Shown here in pieces: positions 8,855 to 17,771 of a stretch of 64,000 nucleotides of DNA; positions within the stretch are counted from its first letter, which is position 1; each line of letters starts with the position of its first letter. The position numbers were made by a program, and so were the translations under genes. A model generated the notes under the pieces. That model had not been told where the DNA came from, did not search any database, and was given only the letters and a program-made list of their open reading frames with translations. The DNA comes from Clostridium sp. (lineage in GTDB: Bacteria; Bacillota; Clostridia; Clostridiales; Clostridiaceae): positions 124,001 through 188,000 of the forward strand of contig NZ_JAHAIF010000002.1 of the NCBI RefSeq assembly GCF_018372875.1, given 5' to 3'.

Positions 8855-10975
8855 TTATAAATGAAGTACTCTATCTCCTATTTCAGCCGTTCTTCCTTTA
8901 TTCCAGAAATTTGTTCCTATGTAACCACAAGTTCTTCTCATTACTTGCATTTCGCTTTCTTCTCTATTACCACATGATGGACAGTACCACTCTAAGTTTT
9001 CATCTAACTTAATTTCTCCTGTATATCCACAACTATAACATATATCAGGTTTTGTATTTATTTCAGCATATTGAATATTGTGATAAATGAAGTTGATTAA
9101 GCTTTCTACAGCTTCTACATTTCTTGTTAAATCAGGTACTTCAACATATGAAATACAACCACCTAAACTAATACCATGGAATTGAGATTCAAACTTAAGC
9201 TTAGAGAAAGCATCTATTTCCTCACATACATGAACATGATATGAGTTTGTATAATAAAGTCTATCTGTTACGTTCTTTATTTCTCCAAATCTAGCTTTAT
9301 CTAATCTACAGAATCTATAAATTAAGTTTTCTGCTGGTGTTCCATATAAACCAAAACCTAATCCTGTTTCCTTCTTCCACTCATCACATGCATCCTTCAT
9401 ATGGTTCATAACTTCAAGTGCAAACTTTTCACCTTCTGGAGTTGTATGACTTACCCCTAACATTGCTTGAACCATTTCATGAATTCCTACGTATCCAAGG
9501 GATAATGTTGAATATCCTTCATTAAGAAGCTTGTCTATAGCTTCACCCTTCTCAAGTCTAGCAATTGCACCATGCTGCCAGTGAATTGGTGAAACATCTG
9601 AAACTGTACCTAATAACATGTTATGTCTTGTTATTAATGCTTCCTTACATAAATCTAATCTTTGATCTAAAAGCTCCCAGAATAACTCCATATCACCATT
9701 TGATATAATACCTATTTGTGGAAGGTTAAGGCTTATAACACCTTGATTGAATCTTCCATACCACTTATAGTCTCCATTTCCATCCTTCCAAGGACTTAAG
9801 TGAGATCTACATCCCATTGGTGGGAATGTATTTCCTTCATAGTTCATTCTCATAATCTTAGCTGATTGATAATCAGGTACCAATCTCTTTGCAGTACATT
9901 CTGCAGCAAGCTTAGTTATGTAATCATACTTTCCACCTTCTAGGCAATTATGTTCATCTAAAAGGTATACTAATTTAGGAAAGGCTTCACCTATTTCTTG
10001 TCCCTTATAGTTCTTCATACCTTCAAGTCTTTGTTTAATCATTTCTTCACATATTAATGCCATTTCCTCTTCATACTCGTTACCTTCTTCAATTTCAAGG
10101 TAAATTGTACTAAATGGCGCTTGTCCGTTAGTTGTTTGAAGAGTTGAAAGTTGATATCTTATAGTTTGTACTCCATCCCTTAAGTCTTTCATCTTCATGT
10201 CATTAGCTAAATCTTTTGCTAATTCTTCATTATTGTATTTTTCCATATAGAATTTATAATACTTGTCGTAGGTTACTCTTAAGAATTTAGCTAAATGCTT
10301 AATTGTTATACTTTGCCCACCATATTGGTTAGATGCAACTTGAGCAATAATTTGTGTAGTTACTGTACAAGCTGTACCAAAGGATTTTGGTGATTCTACT
10401 AATTTATCATTTATAACTGTACCATTGTTTAGCATATCCTCAAGATTTATAAGACAACAATTGAATATTGGTGATAAAGTATAATCCATATCATGCCAGT
10501 GAATTGCACCTTCATCATGAGCTTGCACTAAATGTGGTGGAATTAATCTTCTTCTTGATATATCCTTAGATACTTCTCCTGCAATTAAATCTCTTTGAGT
10601 TGCAGCTATTACAGAATTCTTATTGGAATTTTCCTTTAGTACATCCTCATTTGTCTTTTGAATTAACCCTAATATACTTTCATCTGTTGTATTAATATTT
10701 CTCTTAAATGATTGAACAGCTCTATACCCCTCATATGATTTAGCTGTTATTGATTGACCATAATGCACAAGTCTTTCATAAACATAAGATTCAATTTTAT
10801 AAATTGTTGGAGTTTCATTTTCATCTTTAAAATACTTCTCCGCATCGTTAGCTATTAATTTTGCTATATCTGGTAAATAAATACCACTTCCATATTTCAT
10901 AGCCTTTAAAATAGCCTCTCTAATCTTGTGTTTGTTGAATTCAACTATGCTTCCATCTCTTTTTATTACTTCCAT
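8855..10975 (-). CDS. nrdD: anaerobic (class III) ribonucleoside-triphosphate reductase
   Basis: 706 residues. It makes dNTPs from NTPs without oxygen. An N-terminal ATP cone (VIKRDGSIVEFNKHKIREA) provides allosteric control. The catalytic barrel follows. Near the C-terminus are a four-cysteine zinc site (CYSCGYTG and WYCPSCG) and the glycyl-radical loop RRTCGYIGTNFWNKGR. An upstream in-frame ATG at 10981 sits directly on the AGGGGA ribosome site, whereas the ATG at 10975 has proper spacing, so I chose the latter. It is operonic with nrdG. The upstream leader is unusually long (about 220 bp to the NrdR boxes). Confidence 0.96.
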   Translation of the reverse strand: MEVIKRDGSIVEFNKHKIREAILKAMKYGSGIYLPDIAKLIANDAEKYFKDENETPTIYKIESYVYERLVHYGQSITAKSYEGYRAVQSFKRNINTTDESILGLIQKTNEDVLKENSNKNSVIAATQRDLIAGEVSKDISRRRLIPPHLVQAHDEGAIHWHDMDYTLSPIFNCCLINLEDMLNNGTVINDKLVESPKSFGTACTVTTQIIAQVASNQYGGQSITIKHLAKFLRVTYDKYYKFYMEKYNNEELAKDLANDMKMKDLRDGVQTIRYQLSTLQTTNGQAPFSTIYLEIEEGNEYEEEMALICEEMIKQRLEGMKNYKGQEIGEAFPKLVYLLDEHNCLEGGKYDYITKLAAECTAKRLVPDYQSAKIMRMNYEGNTFPPMGCRSHLSPWKDGNGDYKWYGRFNQGVISLNLPQIGIISNGDMELFWELLDQRLDLCKEALITRHNMLLGTVSDVSPIHWQHGAIARLEKGEAIDKLLNEGYSTLSLGYVGIHEMVQAMLGVSHTTPEGEKFALEVMNHMKDACDEWKKETGLGFGLYGTPAENLIYRFCRLDKARFGEIKNVTDRLYYTNSYHVHVCEEIDAFSKLKFESQFHGISLGGCISYVEVPDLTRNVEAVESLINFIYHNIQYAEINTKPDICYSCGYTGEIKLDENLEWYCPSCGNREESEMQVMRRTCGYIGTNFWNKGRTAEIGDRVLHL

Positions 10976-11192
10976 GTACATTCCCCTTACAATAATTTAC
11001 CTTTTATGGTTTAATATGTTTAATTTTATAAATCAACTATTGCTATTATAACTTATAAAAAAATAGTTTTCAGAAATTAAATTAATAGATATTTATAACT
11101 ATTTTCATCTTTCTTCGTTTTTCTATTATTTTTGCTAATTATTGCATTATGTCATCATTTGCACAAAATATCGGGTTATGATAAGAAAATCT

Positions 11193-11236
11193 CACTATAT
11201 ATTGTGGTATACCTAAAACTAACACTATACATTGGG
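11193..11236 (-). promoter_or_regulatory. tandem NrdR boxes controlling nrdDG
   Basis: Two palindromic boxes, CACTATATATTGTG (11193-11206) and CACTATACATTGGG (11223-11236), lie with centres exactly 30 bp apart, i.e. three helical turns. Tandem AT-rich CACTATATATTGTG-type boxes at this spacing are the known signature of NrdR, the ATP/dATP-sensing repressor of ribonucleotide reductase genes. The only rnr genes nearby are nrdDG, starting 218 bp away. The TATAGT hexamers inside the boxes on the minus strand could serve as -10 elements. The gap 10976-11554 contains these boxes and one terminator; a 77-codon frame overlapping the boxes is not credible as a gene. Confidence 0.78.
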
Positions 11237-11393
11237 GATAACCTTAAAAACTCTATTTTTACCCAATCCTTTAACATAGTTCACTGGATTATTTATAGTA
11301 ATATAATTGCTATTGTCGTTGGAGTGCTAATAAGATTAAGTATTCAAGAACTTTACTTTTTTTGATACCTACTTAGTTTTTAAAAATAAATAG

Positions 11394-11425
11394 AAAAAAG
11401 CGTCGCATTTTTTGCGACGCTTTTT
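11394..11425 (-). terminator. terminator after the DUF2207 gene
   Basis: Strong GC-containing hairpin AAGCGTCGCA / TGCGACGCTT flanked by A5 and T5 runs, so it could work in both directions. It lies 130 nt past the DUF2207 stop. Confidence 0.88.
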
Positions 11426-11554
11426 AAGTGGGATGAAACACGAAACCAAAGAAATTTTATCAATTGCTTGCTACAATCTTATGATAACATAACATTATTA
11501 AATCAGATTACATCTTTGTAAACTAATTGTAATATTAAAGTTAAATCCTATAGC

Positions 11555-13942
11555 CTACCAGCTTGATCCACTTCCACCACCAGTTCCTCCTCCTGAGAAA
11601 CCTCCACCCGAGAAACCTCCATCAAAAGAACTTGTATTATGAGATCCTACAGTATCAGATACTGAATTCATATTAGTACTAATTATTCTCATCATAGTAT
11701 AACTATTTAAATCTGTATACCCAGTATAATATGGTGATTTATCTACTTCTATCCCCTCAAATCTATTTGCCCATTTATCTGTTATATTTAATACTTGAGC
11801 ATAAGGAAGTATATTATAAAAATAATTTGGATTTTCTTCTAGTAAAGCTTCTAACCTTTCCTTTTCTGCTGTTTCTAAAAATTTTCTGAATCCTAATATT
11901 TTTTCTAATATCATTCTTCCATACTCACTTCTCTTTGGTAAAAGCCCTGCCATAGTTATTATAGAAAATATAGATATAACTACTACAATATTAGTTATAA
12001 AATGAGATCCTATCTTAAAGATTAATACTATAATAGAGGCTGATAATAAATATATAAATAAAGCAATAAAAAACCCTAATTTAGCTTTATTAGTAACAAT
12101 TCTATTTAAGTTATTTACGTTTAACGCATAAAGTATAGTATACACAACACTTATTATTCCAGCTGATATTAAGGATAAGCCCATAACATCTCCAGGGGTT
12201 AAATTACTTGTATACTTGACAGAGATATAGAAGGATACCATTGGAACAAATGATAAAAATAATAATAACACTGAAATCTTTCTTGATTTTGCATCTGTTA
12301 GCTTCTTTCTTTTACCCTTAAATGCTGATTGAACTGAATTAATTGCTGAGGATATTTTATTTTCTAACTCTCCATTCCTTAGTTTAGCTTCTGTTACTTC
12401 ATTACCTTTTTTAAAGAGCCCTTTAAACAAAGTTTTCTCATACTTTTTATGCTCACTATCTAACTCACTAATTTTTATCAATTTAAACTCATTATTCTCA
12501 TCAAAATTAATTTCTAAATGGCCTTCACTTGCCCAAAGATAAATTAATGAAGTAATATCCTTAGGTGTACAACTATTTTTATAAGCATAGGCTAATTCTG
12601 CACTATTCATTCCATCTGGAGGATAAAACTCTAACTCTGGTTCGTATCTCCTTTTTTCTTTAAATACTAAAAATAAAATTCCTGAAATTATTGCTACTAT
12701 TAATGATAAAACAATAGTTTTTATTTCTGACTTATCCATCTCTCTTTTAAATAAACTATTATCACAGTCTAGTGATATAAATACCTTTTCTCTTGGATAA
12801 ATGGTATTTGTATTATTAAATGTAATCTTTTTATTCTCTCTATCTAGGGTATATCTATCCTTATTACTACCAATACCTCTATCTAAAAAGTTTACCAAAG
12901 CATTTTCTATAGGAACCTCAGATTCTACATTTACAATAAGATTATCAATCTTACCTTCATAATTATTACTCTTTAAACTTAAATAAATATCATCTGCAAG
13001 TCTTGGTCTAACCTTATAGGATACCTTAACCTTATATACTCCAACTTCTTTAGGCACATAAATTGAAGAGTATTTTTCTGACACTTTAAATTGGGAATTA
13101 TCACAGCTTATTTCACTTACCTTATCATATTTATTATCATCCCATAACTTTATTTCATTTGATCCAAAGTCATAGTTTTGTGATGTAACTTTTATTTCAA
13201 ATTCTCTTTCTACCAAGTATTCCTTTTCTTTTGTAATCTTAATATTAACTATTTCCTTATTTATATTGAAAGGATATTTTCTTTCTTTTACATTTTTAAA
13301 TGTTCCTTCTTCTAACCTTGCATTTATAGTTATCCCATTATTTTCTTTAATTTCTTTTGTAGATTCAATTGTAATTTCATTATCTTTAACTGTATATTTA
13401 GAAAGCTTATTTTCTTTACTTCCATATTCCCCATCTGTTAAGGTGATATTCTCTAGCTTTCCTTCTTTAGGATAAGTTATATTTGCTCTAAAGTTTTCAA
13501 CTCTTGTATCCCAATTTGGCAATAAATTTAAATAAATATAGTCTCCATCAACTTCTTCATCATCATAGTAATTTAAAGTATATTTTATTATATATCTTTT
13601 ATCTCCATCTATAGTTTCATCTTCATCACCTATTTTTAAACTTACGTTTCCTGATTCCTTAGTTGATTCAAAGGGTGCTCCTATTACAGAAATATCTGAA
13701 ATGCTACAGTCCTCTGTACCTGATGAAGTAGTTATATCTCTTTTAATACCATGTCTATCTTCATTAAAGTAAACATCTATTGTCTCTGTTATAAAAAACT
13801 GTCTCTTATCATTAACCTCTACATCCACTTGCATATTTTTTATATAATATCCTTCATCTTCTGCTTTAGGCCTTACTTCTACAATGTTAATGATAAAAAT
13901 ACTAATTAAAACTGATATTATTACCCCTTTTAGCTTTTTCAT
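11555..13942 (-). CDS. DUF2207-family membrane protein with Gly/Ser-rich tail
   Basis: 795 residues from the ATG chosen here; a GTG four codons upstream lies inside the GTGGGG ribosome site and is less likely. It has an N-terminal signal peptide (MKKLKGVIISVLISIFIIN) and a large extracytoplasmic beta-rich region (about 30-420) typical of DUF2207. A TM segment lies at about 425-445 (TIVLSLIVAIISGILFLVF), then a cytoplasmic part, a further cluster of TM helices, and the C-terminal glycine/serine run GGGFSGGGTGGGSGSSW found in this family. Function is unknown; family members are surface-exposed membrane proteins. It is monocistronic. Confidence 0.85.
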   Translation of the reverse strand: MKKLKGVIISVLISIFIINIVEVRPKAEDEGYYIKNMQVDVEVNDKRQFFITETIDVYFNEDRHGIKRDITTSSGTEDCSISDISVIGAPFESTKESGNVSLKIGDEDETIDGDKRYIIKYTLNYYDDEEVDGDYIYLNLLPNWDTRVENFRANITYPKEGKLENITLTDGEYGSKENKLSKYTVKDNEITIESTKEIKENNGITINARLEEGTFKNVKERKYPFNINKEIVNIKITKEKEYLVEREFEIKVTSQNYDFGSNEIKLWDDNKYDKVSEISCDNSQFKVSEKYSSIYVPKEVGVYKVKVSYKVRPRLADDIYLSLKSNNYEGKIDNLIVNVESEVPIENALVNFLDRGIGSNKDRYTLDRENKKITFNNTNTIYPREKVFISLDCDNSLFKREMDKSEIKTIVLSLIVAIISGILFLVFKEKRRYEPELEFYPPDGMNSAELAYAYKNSCTPKDITSLIYLWASEGHLEINFDENNEFKLIKISELDSEHKKYEKTLFKGLFKKGNEVTEAKLRNGELENKISSAINSVQSAFKGKRKKLTDAKSRKISVLLLFLSFVPMVSFYISVKYTSNLTPGDVMGLSLISAGIISVVYTILYALNVNNLNRIVTNKAKLGFFIALFIYLLSASIIVLIFKIGSHFITNIVVVISIFSIITMAGLLPKRSEYGRMILEKILGFRKFLETAEKERLEALLEENPNYFYNILPYAQVLNITDKWANRFEGIEVDKSPYYTGYTDLNSYTMMRIISTNMNSVSDTVGSHNTSSFDGGFSGGGFSGGGTGGGSGSSW

Positions 13943-13984
13943 ATCAATCCCCACTTTTTATTGTTTTTGGATATATTTTACCAT

Positions 13985-14180
13985 AAAAAAAGGTGGAGTG
14001 GATATTTATTTCCCTTGTTCCGTCGCAAGCTCCAAGTCACATGGAAACAAATATCCACCCCACGCGTACTAAAGGTAAGGAAATTATAAAATTACTATCC
14101 TTGATTTTATATTTTTTTAATATGAAATTATAATAATACCTTTGAGTTATAGTCAATTGAAATTTTATACTTTCCTAGAC
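13985..14180 (+). repeat. dispersed fold-back repeat, copy B (full length)
   Basis: The most complete copy. The head arms GTGGATATTTATT-like (left) and AAACAAATATCCAC (right) are inverted around a loop holding GTTCCGTCGC and AAGCTCCAAGTCACAT. Next come CCCACGCGTACTAAAGGTAAGG, a short imperfect palindrome around AATTATAAAATT, and an AT-rich tail ending AAATTTTATACTTTCC. It fills the space between the 5' end of the DUF2207 gene and the terminator of rubrerythrin. No open frame or transposase is present, so it is a non-autonomous or extragenic element. Confidence 0.8.
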
Positions 14181-14183
14181 ATC

Positions 14184-14216
14184 AAAAAAAGAGGAATTGC
14201 TTTGCAACTCCCCTCC
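14184..14216 (-). terminator. terminator after rbr
   Basis: Minus-strand stem GAGGGGAGTTGC / GCAATTCCTC with loop AAA, followed by T7. It directly abuts repeat copy B. Confidence 0.85.
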
Positions 14217-14230
14217 ATTAATTATTTATA

Positions 14231-14770
14231 TTAATAATTTTCTGCTTTTACTTGGAAATATGATTGTGGATGAGCACATACTGGGCATACATCTGGAGCC
14301 TTCTTCCCAATACAGATATGTCCACAATTTGAGCATTGCCAAATTACATCTTCATCCTTAGAGAATACTAAATCTCCTTCTATGTTAGCTAAAAGCTTTC
14401 TATATCTCTCTTCATGTTCCTTTTCAATTGCAGCAACACCTTCAAAAAGCTTAGCTATATGTTCAAAACCTTCTTCTCTTGCTTCTTTTGCAAATTTATC
14501 ATACATGTCTGTCCATTCATAGTTTTCTCCATCAGCTGCATCACTTAAATTAGTAGTAGTTTGTCCAATTCCATCATGTAATAACTTAAACCAAAGTTTT
14601 GCATGTTCCTTTTCATTTTTTGCAGTTTCTTCAAAAATAGATGCTATTTGAACATAACCATCTTTCTTAGCTTTAGATGCATAATACATATACTTATTAG
14701 TTGCCATTGATTCTCCTGCAAAAGCTTCCATTAAATTAGCTTCTGTTTTTGTACCCTTTAAATCCTTCAT
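14231..14770 (-). CDS. rbr: rubrerythrin
   Basis: 179 residues. The N-terminal ferritin-like di-iron domain (about 1-135) has the ExxH-type metal motifs in [10 protein letters not shown] and [10 protein letters not shown]. The C-terminal rubredoxin domain has two CxxC knuckles ([10 protein letters not shown] and DVCPVCAHP). It is an NAD(P)H-linked peroxide reductase in anaerobes and detoxifies H2O2 in the cytoplasm. It is 22 bp downstream of the desulfoferrodoxin gene, forming a reactive-oxygen operon: superoxide reductase makes H2O2, rubrerythrin removes it. Standard length. Confidence 0.96.
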   Translation of the reverse strand: MKDLKGTKTEANLMEAFAGESMATNKYMYYASKAKKDGYVQIASIFEETAKNEKEHAKLWFKLLHDGIGQTTTNLSDAADGENYEWTDMYDKFAKEAREEGFEHIAKLFEGVAAIEKEHEERYRKLLANIEGDLVFSKDEDVIWQCSNCGHICIGKKAPDVCPVCAHPQSYFQVKAENY

Positions 14771-14792
14771 TAAAAATCACCTCATCAAATAT

Positions 14793-15173
14793 TTAAATTT
14801 CTTTTTTCCAAAGACCATGTAAATTACAGTATTCATAAGCTTCAATTACTTTTTCATTGTCACCTATAGTAAACTCTGCTTTTGGTTCATCACTTGGTGA
14901 TAAATATTTCTTTTGAACACCCCTATCTGTCTTTAAATATATCCATTGAATATAATGAGCTTCAACCATTGGATGTAAAGTACTTCCTACAACTACCTCT
15001 ACTTTATTACCATTTACATTAATTACTGGTACATGCTTTTCTAAAGCACCATCTGTTGTGTTTGCTTTTAACTCACTCATATTTTCTCCACAACATACTA
15101 TAGATACTCCTGATTCTTTAATCACCTCTACAATATTTCCACAATGCTTACAAATTAAGAATTTTGTTTCCAT
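14793..15173 (-). CDS. dfx: desulfoferrodoxin (superoxide reductase)
   Basis: 126 residues. The N-terminal desulforedoxin domain has the Fe(Cys)4 centre (CKHCG near residue 8 and the CC pair in IVCCGEN). The C-terminal neelaredoxin domain supplies the His/Cys ligands of the catalytic iron (EKHVPV, HPMVEAHYIQW, CNLHGLWK). It reduces superoxide to peroxide without making oxygen. It is followed by rbr in the same transcription unit. The upstream gap 15174-15276 should contain the operon promoter, but I could not define a convincing -35/-10 pair or PerR box. Confidence 0.95.
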   Translation of the reverse strand: METKFLICKHCGNIVEVIKESGVSIVCCGENMSELKANTTDGALEKHVPVINVNGNKVEVVVGSTLHPMVEAHYIQWIYLKTDRGVQKKYLSPSDEPKAEFTIGDNEKVIEAYEYCNLHGLWKKEI

Positions 15174-15276
15174 AACCTCTCCTCCTTTTTTCTCTATTTC
15201 TACTTTATACTACCAATATTAACATAAAATTCTGAATATTTTGTTAATACACTGTTAATTATATTAGTATACTTAC

Positions 15277-15313
15277 AAAAAAATACCTATAGAATTCCTC
15301 TATAGGTATTTTT
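15277..15313 (-). terminator. terminator after the 46-residue gene
   Basis: Perfect stem AAATACCTATAGA / TCTATAGGTATTT with flanking A7 and T5 runs. It lies two bases beyond the stop of the small gene at 15316-15456, supporting that gene as a real transcription unit. Confidence 0.88.
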
Positions 15314-15315
15314 GA

Positions 15316-15456
15316 TTAAATAGTTCCTATTTTAATTCCGTCTTTTTGAATCTTATCTGGATCAGTTGGTTTTAAATTTTCATGCACCTCATCCATTCTA
15401 AGTTCCGTTTTAACAACATCTTGAATTTCTTTGTTATACACATTCTTATCATTCAT
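15316..15456 (-). CDS. small acidic/basic protein, 46 residues, unknown
   Basis: A short frame that length filters would miss. ATG at 15456 lies 8 nt after a strong GGGAGGG ribosome site, the frame runs 46 codons (N-terminus MNDKNVYNKEIQDVVKTELR, C-terminus QKDGIKIGTI), and a tight terminator follows the stop. The protein is hydrophilic, rich in Lys/Asp/Glu, and has no Cys, no signal peptide and no membrane segment. I do not recognise a family. It stands alone between dfx and a membrane-protein gene. The combination of RBS, ORF and terminator is the evidence; no homologue is claimed. Confidence 0.72.
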   Translation of the reverse strand: MNDKNVYNKEIQDVVKTELRMDEVHENLKPTDPDKIQKDGIKIGTI

Positions 15457-15561
15457 ACTTAATCCCTCCCTAAGGATAGGATGTCCAGTTATTTATTCCT
15501 TTATCCATTAAGTATATGCCTATTATTCCATCTTCTCATTATTTTCTCTTTGTATATTTCC

Positions 15562-16482
15562 TTATATAATATCTAAATTATGTCCTTTAACATATATTAC
15601 TCTTTTTGAAAATACCCCATGAACTACAGTGATAACTTCTCCCTCTGTTATAGGTAAATAATTTGCTTTAACAGAAAACTTTATTTCACGTTTATTATTA
15701 AAATCAGTAACATATACTGTAAACCTAGTATAATTAAGCTCAGTTTCAACAGCTATTATTCCTGTACAAACACCCGTTAGGCTTGTTTCTATACCAAATA
15801 AACATTCAATAAAAAATAATAAAATGGATATAAGAATAGGGTAAATTGTTATATATTCTATTCCAACAATATTATCAACTCTTTCATATAAAATAAAAAA
15901 CAATAATATTAAGAAAATAGCATATGTGCTTATTCTTCTACATCTTATAAAAAAACTTGTTTCCTCGTGAGGAAAAAACCAAATTTTAAACCTCCAATAA
16001 AATTTACTTTCTACTTTATCTTCAGAAAAGCCTTCATCCCATTGCTTCTTCCAATTTATTTGTGATTCACTTAACTGCATTGTCATAATTCCTCTACTTA
16101 TATAGGTAACTCCTATAGAATAAATACACATTAATGCTGAGGACTTTAATAAATTCATGTTATGAAATAATACATAAGAAATTGGAATATACAAAAGAAA
16201 TACTCCATTCATAAGGTAAAATGGTATAAGTTTAGTGTTAGCTTCTTTCCTTCTTTCTTCTGAATTAAAACTCCTTGGGGCAGTAACACAAATTACTAGG
16301 AGAATTATTATACAAGCAGAACTCATATCTAGAATTACATCATCATAAACTCCTAACCTTTCAAAGAATCCAATATTCCCATTAAGTATATTAAATATCA
16401 TATCAGCAGAATAAATTATATTAGTTATTAAAATTGCTATAATCATTAATCTACCATTTTTTAAATTTCTCTTCTCTCCCAT
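15562..16482 (-). CDS. multi-pass membrane protein, unknown function
   Basis: 306 residues from the ATG at 16482, which lies 11 nt after GGGGG; a GTG four codons earlier is directly on the ribosome site. About six hydrophobic helices are visible: near residues 15-35 (LMIIAILITNIIYSADMIF), 50-65, 90-110, 115-130, 185-205 and 215-232. The C-terminal about 75 residues are soluble and beta-rich and end in VVHGVFSKRVIYVKGHNL. I do not recognise the family. It is not obviously in an operon: no good terminator follows, so readthrough toward the 46-residue gene is possible. Confidence 0.75.
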   Translation of the reverse strand: MGEKRNLKNGRLMIIAILITNIIYSADMIFNILNGNIGFFERLGVYDDVILDMSSACIIILLVICVTAPRSFNSEERRKEANTKLIPFYLMNGVFLLYIPISYVLFHNMNLLKSSALMCIYSIGVTYISRGIMTMQLSESQINWKKQWDEGFSEDKVESKFYWRFKIWFFPHEETSFFIRCRRISTYAIFLILLFFILYERVDNIVGIEYITIYPILISILLFFIECLFGIETSLTGVCTGIIAVETELNYTRFTVYVTDFNNKREIKFSVKANYLPITEGEVITVVHGVFSKRVIYVKGHNLDII

Positions 16483-16550
16483 GTGAATGAACACCCCCTG
16501 CTTTTAATTAATTCTATATGAAAAGATGAATTCCTTTAATTGTAAATAAC

Positions 16551-16582
16551 AAAAAAGTCATACTTTGAACTAGTATGACTTT
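16551..16582 (-). terminator. terminator overlapping the glycerate kinase stop
   Basis: Minus-strand stem AAAGTCATACTAG / AGTATGACTTT followed by TTTTTT. The stop codon TAG lies inside the hairpin. It ends the mannosylglycerate operon. Confidence 0.87.
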
Positions 16583-17706
16583 AAATCTATAATTCTAACT
16601 ACATTTTCAGTTGATATCTCAAGATTATCTTTCCCTTTATTTAATGCTTCCTCTAAAGAAATTACCCCTGGAGTTATTCCTATTACAGAATCTATTCCTA
16701 ATGAATATAATTCATCTATTCCTTCTCCAATTCTTCCCCCAAAAGCTATTACTGGAATGTTATACTTTTTAGCTATTTTAGCTACTCCTATAGGAGTTTT
16801 CCCAAACTTAGTTTGAAAATCTATACTTCCTTCCCCTGTAAATACAAAATCTGCTTTTCTTACTTTTTCTTCTAAATTAGAATACTTAATTACTAAATCT
16901 ATTCCTGATTCTAATTTTCCATTACAAAAACCTATTAAAGCTGCACCAAGGCCTCCTGCTGCACCTGCACCTTCAACCTTATCAATTTCTTTTCCCATAT
17001 CTCTTTTTACTACTTCTGCATAATGTTTTAAATTACTATCTAAAACCTCTAAAGTTTCTTTGTTTCCACCCTTTTGAGCCCCAAATACAAAACTTGCACC
17101 CTTCTCTCCTGTTAATGGATTCTTTACATCACAAGCTACTTCTATTTTTACATCATAAATTCTTTTATCAAAACCACTTAAATCTATTTCACATAAGTCT
17201 TTTAAGGCTCCACCACCAAGAGCTATCTCTTTTCCATCACTGCCCTTAAAGCTTGCCCCTAATGCCTGAAGCATACCAACTCCACCATCATTAGTTGCAC
17301 TTCCACCTAAGCCTATAATTATTCTTTCTACATTCATATCTAAAGCATGCTTTATAAGCTCACCAGTTCCAAAGGTAGTAGTAAGGAGTGGATTTCTATC
17401 CTCTAATTTAACTAAGTGAATTCCACTTGCTTCTGCTATTTCTATTATAGCAGTCTTTCCATCACCTAATATTCCAAACTTTGCTTTTACCTTATTTCCT
17501 AGTGGAGCTGTCACCTCTACCTCATGTAAATTTCCATTGGTAGATTCTATTAAAGCATACACTGTACCTTCACCACCATCTGCCATAGGAACATGTATAC
17601 ATGTAGCATCCTTAAAAACTTTTCTTATTCCCTTCTCCATAGATATACAAGCATCCTTAGCTGTCATGCTCTCCTTAAATGAATCTGGTGCTAAAATAAA
17701 TTTCAT
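16570..17706 (-). CDS. glycerate kinase (type 1, GlxK/GarK family)
   Basis: 378 residues with family signatures APDSFKESMTA at the N-terminus and GLGGSATNDGGVGML in the catalytic core. It phosphorylates D-glycerate with ATP to 2- or 3-phosphoglycerate. The start is the ATG after AGAGGTG; a GTG three codons upstream is part of that ribosome site. It is the last gene of the operon with the GH38 mannosidase and the fructose-type PTS. This fits exactly: mannosidase cleavage of mannosylglycerate 6-phosphate releases glycerate, which this enzyme feeds into glycolysis. Confidence 0.93.
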   Translation of the reverse strand: MKFILAPDSFKESMTAKDACISMEKGIRKVFKDATCIHVPMADGGEGTVYALIESTNGNLHEVEVTAPLGNKVKAKFGILGDGKTAIIEIAEASGIHLVKLEDRNPLLTTTFGTGELIKHALDMNVERIIIGLGGSATNDGGVGMLQALGASFKGSDGKEIALGGGALKDLCEIDLSGFDKRIYDVKIEVACDVKNPLTGEKGASFVFGAQKGGNKETLEVLDSNLKHYAEVVKRDMGKEIDKVEGAGAAGGLGAALIGFCNGKLESGIDLVIKYSNLEEKVRKADFVFTGEGSIDFQTKFGKTPIGVAKIAKKYNIPVIAFGGRIGEGIDELYSLGIDSVIGITPGVISLEEALNKGKDNLEISTENVVRIIDLKSY

Positions 17707-17771
17707 ATTATTCACCTCTAAATAAAATTATTGTAACTCCCTTAAATTTAACTAAGAGAGTTACTAACCTT

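Noticed and set aside
11132..11365. 77-codon open frame upstream of nrdD
   Set aside because: It overlaps the tandem NrdR boxes, has no ribosome site and its translation looks random; the region is better explained as the nrdD regulatory region.
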